DNA from: Helicoverpa zea
Taxonomy: Eukaryota; Arthropoda; Insecta; Lepidoptera; Noctuidae
Direction: 5' to 3'
NCBI RefSeq assembly: GCF_022581195.2
Contig: NC_061452.1
Span: forward strand, 4,595,501 to 4,659,500
DNA length: 64,000 bases
Part shown: piece by piece, positions 36,738-44,744 of the stretch
How positions within the stretch are numbered: the first letter of the stretch is position 1
How the letters are laid out: each line of letters opens with the position of its first letter
Notes under the pieces: model-generated
Seen by the model: the letters and a program-made list of their open reading frames with translations, nothing else
What the model was told of the DNA's origin: nothing
Database searches by the model: none
Made by a program: the position numbers and the translations under genes

Positions 36738-37297
36738 TATGAGAGCAATAATAACATTTCTATGCAATGTTTTTTTTTTTTTTTTTTTAATTGCATATTT
36801 TTATTTACAAATAACTTTTTACAATAACTTAATAATAAATATATATACAACATACAACTAACTTATTACCTAATATATACACTTACTATACATAAAAATA
36901 TTTAAAAAATTGCATCAAAAAACTCCTCCTCATCGCTGCCCACCGGGAGTGTACCCAAAAGGCTGGCAGCATTGCCACGTTGGATGGCAACTCTCTTTTC
37001 ACCACTCTTTTCACCAGTTGGTTAGAAACTAGCAAATAGTCGGCAGACTGTTGGATAGTTTGCGCACTCATCACCGACTAAACTGTTTAGTTGGCTCGGT
37101 GTGCGTACTAGCAGGCCAACCCGACTAAACTATCGGCCGATAAAAAGCCTGTGGTCTGCGGGGGCTCTTAGCTCTTCTGTGTAGCGCGCCGCCGGTGCGA
37201 TGGAAGAAGAGAGAAGCAATCGTAAATAAGCGCGAGCGGAGCGACCGCGCAAATTTTCTAGTTCATGGTTTGCAAAAGTAATTGGAGCCAAAGGTGT

Positions 37298-37305
37298 CTC
37301 TAGCC
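37298..37305 (+). repeat. hAT target-site duplication, left
   Basis: ctctagcc immediately before CAGTGGTTCTTAACC. The same 8 bp in the same orientation lies at 44737-44744 just after the other hAT terminus. An inverted copy (ggctagag) lies at 38482-38489. Confidence 0.85.
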
Positions 37306-37469
37306 CAGTGGTTCTTAACCTTTTAGTCATGAGGGACCACTTTAACTAAAGTTTGTTTTGCCGGGGACCACCTCATCGGTTTACCTAAATTAGCACTCTG
37401 CTAAACGCATGTCGGCAGTTGTGTAGGTAAGCAAATGCAAATAAAGAAAAACGTGCCTATGTAGTTTCG

Positions 37470-37771
37470 AAATGCGCGAGCGAAGCGAGCGCGAAACTTT
37501 TATCGGACTTAAACCAAATATTACGTAAAATTTAGCCAAAACGTACTTAACTTTTTGTTTTTTGACAGATGCAAAAATAAGGGCATATCGTTTTTGAATA
37601 CGCGAGCGAAGCGAGCTCGAAACTTTTATCGGACTTAAACCAAATATTACGTAAAATTTAGCCCAAACGTACTTAACGTTTTGTTTGTTGACAAATGCTA
37701 AAATAAGGGCCATAATATAGTTTCTGAATACGCGAGCGAAGCGAGCGAGAAATTTTTATAATTTTTTTATA
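37470..37771 (-). repeat. Subrepeats with a CGCGAGCGAAGCGAGCG core
   Basis: Three near-palindromic cores at about 37476, 37601 and 37731 (spacing ~125-130 bp) head units that also share 'atcggacttaaaccaaatat'. Mirror units lie at 38030-38310. Similar cores recur outside the duplication near 44995, 45122 and 45292. Confidence 0.75.
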
Positions 37772-38020
37772 CCACTGGTGGTCCGCGGACCACCAGTGGT
37801 CCGCGGACCACTGGTGGTCCCTGGAGGCATTCCAAGTGGTCCGCGAATCTTAGCTTCGCGACGTTGCTATACGTTATCTAACTTTATTTTTATTGACTTA
37901 TAATTGCGAGCTGGGGTTTTTGCATGCACGTATATCGGCTGTGTCGTACCTAGTCCCCCCATTCATGAAAATGTATGTTTGGGCTACATTTTACGTAATT
38001 TTGGTTTTGAGTCTTAAATA
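37772..38020 (+). other. Unpaired centre of the inverted duplication
   Basis: About 250 bp without an inverted partner at the centre. It opens with overlapping palindromes (ccactggtggtccgcggacc and relatives) that match, inverted, the hAT right end at 44660-44725, then continues past agctt into 'cgcgacgttgctatacg', which the far right end lacks. It looks like the interior of the original hAT element. Confidence 0.7.
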
Positions 38021-39277
38021 AAAAATAATAAAAATTTCTCGCTCGCTTCGCTCGCGTATTCAGAAACTATATTATGGCCCTTATTTTAGCATTTGTCAAC
38101 AAACAAAACGTTAAGTACGTTTGGGCTAAATTTTACGTAATATTTGGTTTAAGTCCGATAAAAGTTTCGAGCTCGCTTCGCTCGCGTATTCAAAAACGAT
38201 ATGCCCTTATTTTTGCATCTGTCAAAAAACAAAAAGTTAAGTACGTTTTGGCTAAATTTTACGTAATATTTGGTTTAAGTCCGATAAAAGTTTCGCGCTC
38301 GCTTCGCTCGCGCATTTCGAAACTACATAGGCACGTTTTTCTTTATTTGCATTTGCTTACCTACACAACTGCCGACATGCGTTTAGCAGAGTGCTAATTT
38401 AGGTAAACCGATGAGGTGGTCCCCGGCAAAACAAACTTTAGTTAAAGTGGTCCCTCATGACTAAAAGGTTAAGAACCACTGGGCTAGAGACACCTTTGGC
38501 TCCAATTACTTTTGCAAACCATGAACTAGAAAATTTGCGCGCTCGCTCCGCTCGCGCTTATTTACGATTGCTTCTCTCTTCTTCCATCGCACCGGCGGCG
38601 CGCTACACAGAAGAGCTAAGAGCCCCCGCAGACCACAGGCTTTTTATCGGCCGATAGTTTAGTCGGGTTGGCCTGCTAGTACGCACACCGAGCCAACTAA
38701 ACAGTTTAGTCGGTGATGAGTGCGCAAACTATCCAACAGTCTGCCGACTATTTGCTAGTTTCTAACCAACTGGTGAAAAGAGTGGTGAAAAGAGAGTTGC
38801 CATCCAACGTGGCAATGCTGCCAGCCTTTTGGGTACACTCCCGGTGGGCAGCGATGAGGAGGAGTTTTTTGATGCAATTTTTTAAATATTTTTATGTATA
38901 GTAAGTGTATATATTAGGTAATAAGTGAGTTGTATGTTGTATATATATTTATTATTAAGTTATTGTAAAAAGTTATTTGTAAATAGCTGTTGCCCGCAAC
39001 TTCGTCTGCGTGGGCAATATAGAATAGTCAAAATACTACTTATCCCGTAGGTGCATTCTTTCACGTGACAGTATAATTAGGATTAGCACTTAGCAGTCGC
39101 ATAGATTCATTGATCAAGGTTGTGTTGTGGATGTGACCATTTATCTAAACAAAAGAAGTAAAGTTTGTGACGTTGTGAATATCTCTGGATCTAGTCAGCC
39201 AATTTGGAAAATTATTACGTATGGTGCGTAAGTAATTTTCACAGGAAACAGTTATAATCTATGTCTATATGCTTTGA

Positions 39278-39345
39278 TCTCAGTGGCATGCACTTAGAGA
39301 GGCCTATGTCCAGCAGTGGACTGCGATAGGCTGATGATGATGATG
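39278..39345 (+). mobile_element. 68-bp 5'-truncated retroelement tail with 11-bp target duplication
   Basis: The sequence includes GGCCTATGTCCAGCAGTGG and ends GATGATGATGATG, a tail often seen in moth genomes. Perfect direct repeats ATATGCTTTGA flank it (39267-39277 and 39346-39356). It represents an extremely short, 5'-truncated target-primed insertion inside the Helitron. Confidence 0.75.
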
Positions 39346-39407
39346 ATATGCTTTGAGTCTGACAAAGCTGTCATTTGTACATTTTCTGCAGCTGCTGCGA
39401 CTAATCA

Positions 39408-39560
39408 GAAGCCAGAAAGTCTGTCAGTCTTACCATGGATATCGGCTTGTGTAGTTGACTGGATTGAAGATAGGTAGATAGGTAGTCGCTCCAAGCAAAA
39501 TATTGGTACTCAAACAGATTCGGTGACTGGAAGCCAACACCAACATAGTTGGGGAATAGC
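39408..39560 (+). repeat. Diverged SINE body fragment
   Basis: Shares 'cagaagccaga', 'taggtagtcgctcc', 'ttggtactca' and 'gactggaagcc' with the SINE at 453-821. Its tRNA-like head is missing. Confidence 0.55.
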
Positions 39561-39684
39561 CGGATGGATGATAAAATGAGTCATCATCATCAGCAGGCGC
39601 ATAGGGTAGGATAGTTTCACTACTGGGGAGAAACACTTGTATGACGGGGATTTTCTGTGCACTTACTCACTATGGTAAGGCTGA

Positions 39685-40010
39685 CCCCACATTAGGCGTG
39701 CGCGATCCTCGGGCGTGTGAGTAGCGCGGGCGTCGCGAGCACGCTGCATGAACGTCGCGTTTTGCTGCCCTGCGGCATGTGTGAAGAGTGCAAGCGACGC
39801 GGCGCTCGAGTTGCGTTCTTACCCCTTCGCCTGCTATCCCCGCCACCCGCTAAACGCCTTAGCAGTTAAACGTCAAGGAGAGCGGCGCGTGCGCGCCGCG
39901 ACCTCGCTGTAGGTAAATGCCGCAGGGCAGCAAAACGCGACGTTCATGAAGCGTGCTCGCGACGCCCGCGCTACTCACACGCCCGAGGATCGCGCACGCC
40001 TAATGTGGGG
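39685..40010. mobile_element. GC-rich element with ~95-bp terminal inverted repeats
   Basis: 326 bp. It begins CCCCACATTAGGCGTGCGCG and the reverse complement from 40010 matches for roughly 95 bp with one mismatch seen. The flanks aaggctga and gaggccta are only loosely alike, so an 8-bp duplication is uncertain. It has no coding capacity and is nested within Helitron copy 3. Confidence 0.75.
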
Positions 40011-42516
40011 GAGGCCTAAGCCGGGACTCCACCGAAATGTTTGCATTAGTTCACGAATAGGCAAAATGTACGTATCTGTGAGAGTCCACTTCATGTGTTC
40101 GTACTTGAAACCTGCAGTTTTGCCAAGATTTTCAAAATGTACGCTCTCAATTTGTCATTTCTTGGTGGAGCCAGCAAATCAAAAGAAACAAAAGTGTTGT
40201 ATACTGGGAGTCACTACCGCACACCAGGAAAATTTCGCTCTTGCGTTTATATACCATATTTTGTGTCACACGTAAACAGGACGACAGTAAGTAAAAAAAG
40301 TCCACCGAAAAACTTTCAAAGATCTGATGAACGAACAAATCAGACCTGACTTGGTCAACTGGGGCCAATCAGAGCTCTATGAAGCGATCATATGCTTTGG
40401 CTCCTACTGTTATTGTGGTTTCTGAAAATTTATTCACCTCATTCAACGATGAATGTAATTCTGATGGTACTATTAAGAACACTTGCTTAGCGCAGAAGCT
40501 GACGTTGGCAGGTCGACTCTTTTGACTTCTCGAATAGGATACCATTGGTTTTTGTGCAATGCACACCTGCAACGCATGCTGGATTAGGATAGGATACAGG
40601 TGGATAGGATTTGCAACAGAAAACAATTCTGTCTTTGTGATTGAATGACATCAAACGTAGTTTTATATAAAAGGTGTTTTTTTAGACTTGGCTCGGGTCT
40701 TACTGAGACTGTTCGTAATCGTGACCAGTGCATTTGCGATCAGAAGTTGAAAGTAAGCATGTGTCTGGTATGCGACGCGCAATTTGTACGTTTTCAGACG
40801 CATAAAGCATTTTACGTGTGTATGGTATTAAATCGAGAAAGCTCCCATTTCTTATCTGCACTTTGTATCTGGGCTTGTTCTTAAAGCTACAGAATCCTAC
40901 ATTACCTACCTACCTCACGCTTAGCAGCACTTGCGAGAGACAGATCCTCCTTTCTTCTAGGATTAAGTTTACATACTTTGCATCAAAAAAAATAATGAAG
41001 GTCTACTTAATACTATTCACTCAAAGTAATTTGTTTTAAGGCCACCACATTAGTGGAAGAGAAGCTAAACTATGTTTATGAAAACATCCTGATATAAACT
41101 CCATCTGTAACTTTAAATGATAATTAATTGTTATACTAAAGTCATCATTTTTGACATAATATTCAAAAAATAATTTAGATGGCACCGTTTTATATTTGGC
41201 TGAGAACTATTATTTTCCTTTCATCAAGGTGATAATTATAATTGGATTTTGATGTGGCACGGCAAACTGACAAACACTATTGAAATGTCTATCGAAAAAT
41301 TACACTACGTGTTAAAATATGGTGAATTACGGAAAATACACAACTCCATCTGTTGAAATAATAATCCTCTATAAAGAATGTATGGTAATTTATTGTCATT
41401 TACCACCTCGCTCCTTTGACAAATTTTATGTATTTTATTTAACACAGATTACCACAGATGGAGCTACTTTAACCTTGGCTAAACACAATTTTATTTTTTT
41501 TTTCTTCCGAAGTTACTTATGAAGGTGTGATTTTCTGTGTAAAGGTTAATAATAGGCCGATCAACTAATATAAGTACAACATTCAAATGTACAGTTTTGA
41601 CAAACAGATTGCGTGTCGTAATAATTTACATCTTGAATTCACAAAATTAATCATATCTTTTGATAGAGTGAATCGATTTCGATGAAACAAAAACTAAGTA
41701 ATACCCCAAGTTACGTAGAATTTTTTTATATAAGCATTGTCTGCATTGAATTCGTAGGTTTTACGTGAATCCCGAACGAACAAACAGATAAACAGATAAA
41801 CAGACAAACAGACAAACAGACAAACAGACAAAAATGACAAAAATGATGGAAATGGGTTCTGTTAGTTATCCTTTAACATGCTGGCTATTTTTTTTGCCAA
41901 TTTCTTCAATGTACAAAAATTACTTTTCTACAGATTTATTATATGTATAGATAAAAATATGCAATTAAAAAAAAAAAAAAAAAACATTGCATAGAAATGT
42001 TATTATTGCTCTCATACACCGGAGAAGGAAAATTAAAAAGAGAGCCCGAGAGTATTGGGTGCATCATATCTTTAGTGATAGATTATTAAATGGAAAATTT
42101 TACACTATGCATTCCAAATTACTCGATTATTAAAGTGCAGGGCGTTTTTCGACTTCCTCGATCAAAGTTACGATCGAAGATTCCGAAATAAGTGACTGAG
42201 AATTGGGCGACGCCATTTTACAAAACACGCGCGACCGACCATTCGCTGTCAAAGCTCGGAGCGAACTGAACTATCGGCTTAGTCGGTCGACTAAAAAATC
42301 GTTATGTGTGCGCGTGTGGTAGGGAGCCAATACTGATTATACGGTCGGCCGATAGTTTGCCGACAGTTTAGTTTGAATTGAATCGGGAAGCCCATTAAAC
42401 TTGTTTATCGGCCGATACCAAATCGCCATAGTGTGCGCACTTGCTTACATCTGCGTACTGATTAAGAGCCCGACCAAACTATCGGCCGATAACAAGTCTG
42501 TGGTCTGCGGGGGCTC

Positions 42517-43352
42517 TAAGTGTTTGTAATGATTATGTGGCTTAGTTTTACACTTCAGTACAAATATAATTATTGTACCTAATTAAAATATATATTTTAT
42601 AATCATAACGAATTTTTCTTTTTTTTACAAAACCCAGTATAATATGTAGTCGTAGGGCGGCATAATCAGTTTTGCACGCGGGCGAACTAACAGCTAGCGG
42701 CGGGCCTGTGAATGGATCCACACGTCAATCGTATAGTATTACACAAACGCGAAGGCAGTCAAAAAGTCAAATTATAACTATCGCAACGGAATCAATAAAG
42801 TGAAGTCTCTGTTGCATAAGCAACCGTCATAATCGTGAACACAGTTCTAGTACTTCTACTTATCTAAGAACGTTCGTACATGACGCATGCAGAGGGTGTG
42901 TCATGCATGCGATCAGAACGTGACAAGTTATGCTGATAAACTGATAACCCTGGCAACCTGACCCCCAGCGAATTAACAACATGTTGAGTTGACAACAACC
43001 AGCCCAGATACTCTTCAAAGCAACACAAATATTTTTTTGCATAAGCAATTGAATATGTCTCAATCTGTACCAGATATAAATAGAGTTTATTAACACACAT
43101 TGGATGTAGTAGTCATTGTTTCAGCAACTCTATGTTAATAACAGGGAAACGGTGTAGAAATAAGGAAATTGTTGAAGGGAGGTACCTACATTGTAATACA
43201 ATGATCAACAAAACTTTTGATGACGCAGGCTTTGCTTAGCGAACTGTCTGGTGTTGGGTATAAACCGCAGAAAATTATCATAACATGGAAACGCTATAGC
43301 GGTGCAGGCATTTATATCTAACGGTAAACTGATACGAATCTAGTAGTTCCTA
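42517..43352. other. Right-arm copy of unrecognised host-side DNA
   Basis: Mirror of about 34980-35813. No gene was recognised. It contains the mirror of the CAGGCCCGCCG fragment. Confidence 0.6.
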
Positions 43353-43579
43353 TAGTTCGGCCATTCAGAGAATGCGTTCCTGACACGTCGCGATTGAACT
43401 GACGACGTAACTACATTCATTGATTATTGATATAATAATGTTGTTTTAATGCTCCTCAATTGTTAAAACGGTAAACAACCAGCAAAAATATTTTTATCGT
43501 AACTGCAACGCCATTGCAAAGTTACGTCGTCAGTTCAATCGCGACGTGTCAGGAACGCATTCTCTGAATGGCCGAACTA
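43353..43579. mobile_element. Tc1/mariner-type MITE with ~60-bp TIRs, right arm only
   Basis: 227 bp. It starts TAGTTCGGCCATTCAGAGAA, and its end is the reverse complement over roughly 60 bp without visible mismatch. TA lies on each side (43351-43352, 43580-43581), and the left arm has a single TA at the empty site near 34975. It is non-coding. Confidence 0.85.
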
Positions 43580-44736
43580 TAGTTATCCTACATCAACAAA
43601 ACTGAAAATAGAAACAGGAATTTCCAGCCAACCAAAAAAAAAATAGCTAGCTTCATTAGAAAAACATCACGTTTTCGGGATTTACATGCGTCATATAGAA
43701 TGCATCCATGTTTTCATTCACATTTTCTTAGTAGCAAAATATGGTTATGGTATATACATATGTGATGCGTAAGCGCTGCAAATAATAAATAGATCGTCTA
43801 CGTCAGTGGCCAGCCAAACAGTCTACAATCTATACAGTAATCCAGACTTTATTGCTGTAGGGGACAACGCTTGTTTTAGCATCACGACCTTATCGATTCA
43901 TTTGTTTTGTTGTATCCGATACAGAGTATCGATAAAAACATAATCTGATGAAACTACTCTAAAGCTTAGGATAATAATAATATTTTGATTAATATTGGCC
44001 TCGTTGTGACGTACGAAAATGTTTTGTTTTCAGCCATTTGGAAAGTGACGAAGGTCGGTTAACACTGAAAGATTGATTGGCTTTCGTTTAATTATTATTC
44101 TTATGAACATAAATATTAATATGAGTTCAGGTAACAATGCAGTGCTAATGACCCTTTTGATTGATCTATAAGGAACCTTATGTCAATGGCAAAATACGTT
44201 TTATTGTCAAAGAATTCTAACAAGATATAATCTAAAGATAATTAGAACTATGTAAGTTATTAGCAAAAATAAATTGTATTCCGTAGATATTTCACTTTCA
44301 GTAGGTTATGTTATCTAACTACAAACGCGCGGTTAGTGACGGAAGATTAGAGGTAAATTGATAAAATTACCTGCTTTTTTTAACCGTAACGGTCATAATA
44401 TACGTATTCCTACTATAAATAGAAATGCTTCTGCCTTAAATTAGAAGAGAACTGGTTCTAGGTTCAATTCAATGTAGTAACTATACAGATCTTTTTAACT
44501 TGCTCTGGCAACTTCCAAAAATGATTACTACGGCCTTATCGCATCGTTCGATGTTCAAATGTTTTCATGTGACCAATCACGAAAATATGCGTGGTTTTAG
44601 CGAACTGTTTTCTTTTTGCAGGAAATAATACGTTTTACAGATTATTCCTGGTAACAGAGAAGCTAAGATTCGCGGACCACTTGGAATGCCTCCAGGGACC
44701 ACCAGTGGTCCGCGGACCACCGGTTAAGAACCACTG

Positions 44737-44744
44737 CTCTAGCC
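44737..44744 (+). repeat. hAT target-site duplication, right
   Basis: ctctagcc directly after the hAT terminus GAACCACTG, matching 37298-37305 in the same orientation. Confidence 0.85.

Larger units (their letters stand above)
36238..37167. mobile_element. PIF/Harbinger-derived element, left-arm copy
   Basis: 930 bp with terminal inverted repeats GAGCCCCCGCAGACCACAG and target duplication TTA (36235-36237, 37168-37170). It keeps recognisable pieces of both proteins expected of an autonomous Harbinger element: the start of a MADF-type DNA-binding protein on the plus strand (36538-36624) and the N-terminal part of a transposase on the minus strand (36661-36737). The palindromic TATCGGCCGATA occurs several times, possibly a transposase-binding site. 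The same element occupies 38620-42516 in the right arm. Confidence 0.85.
33910..37771 (+). repeat. Left arm of the large inverted duplication
   Basis: Nearly identical, in reverse complement, to 38021-44659 once later insertions are removed. From left to right it holds about 1.9 kb of unrecognised DNA with a CCTGAA hexamer array at 34409-34438, a fragment resembling a hAT end at 35624-35700, a Harbinger-type MITE present only in this arm (35814-36234), an older Harbinger-type element present in both arms (36238-37167), and the left end of a hAT element (37306-37771). The outer boundary is where homology stops at ctctgttaccag. Confidence 0.9.
38984..41951 (-). mobile_element. Helitron, copy 3 (inside the right arm)
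   Basis: 2968 bp. On the minus strand it starts TCTATACATATAATAAATC at 41951 and ends with a GC hairpin and CAACAGCTA at 38984. The left arm supplies the uninterrupted site, showing insertion exactly between A and T with no duplication. The usual final G of CTAG is missing. The interior has no Rep/helicase gene but hosts other insertions: a 68-bp LINE/SINE tail with target duplication (39278-39345), a SINE fragment (39408-39560) and a GC-rich TIR element (39685-40010). Poly-CAGA tracts lie near its 5' end (41790-41830). Confidence 0.85.
38620..42516. mobile_element. PIF/Harbinger-derived element, right-arm copy, split by a Helitron
   Basis: Mirror of 36238-37167, flanked by TAA (38617-38619, 42517-42519). 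Removing the 2968-bp Helitron leaves 929 bp, against 930 bp in the left arm. The MADF remnant is at 42130-42216 (minus) and the transposase remnant begins at 42017 (plus). Confidence 0.85.
38021..44659 (-). repeat. Right arm of the large inverted duplication
   Basis: Reverse complement of 33910-37771, with two later insertions: a Helitron (38984-41951) and a mariner-type MITE (43353-43579). Without them it is 3442 bp, against 3438 bp for the left arm without its own MITE. It also carries about 30 extra bases near 44306-44336 and lacks the CCTGAA expansion. Long segments are identical to the left arm at the base level. Confidence 0.9.
37306..44736. mobile_element. Rearranged hAT element containing an inverted duplication
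   Basis: It begins CAGTGGTTCTTAACC and ends GGTTAAGAACCACTG, within the perfect 8-bp duplication ctctagcc typical of hAT insertions. Reading rightward it contains a left-end segment (37306-37771); an inverted, almost complete hAT copy (37772-38481, lacking only about 15 terminal bases of one end); the inverted 8-bp target site; an inverted copy of the host DNA from left of the element (38490-44659); and finally 77 bp of the normal right end (44660-44736). No transposase is encoded. The layout suggests an aberrant transposition or replication event in a simple ~0.75-kb non-autonomous hAT element. Confidence 0.75.

Noticed and set aside
37390..38397. Two identical 107-codon open frames facing each other
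   Set aside because: They are mirror copies of the hAT subrepeats; the frame runs through tandem non-coding units and has no protein-like features.
35230..43100. Matching 78-codon open frames in both arms
   Set aside because: Two overlapping frames are open in the same DNA and are duplicated only because the arms are. No domain or coding signal.
33910..44659. Pure assembly artefact (read foldback)
   Set aside because: Not excluded, but arm-specific insertions with proper target duplications, a unique spacer and an external hAT right end with its 8-bp duplication argue for a real structure.
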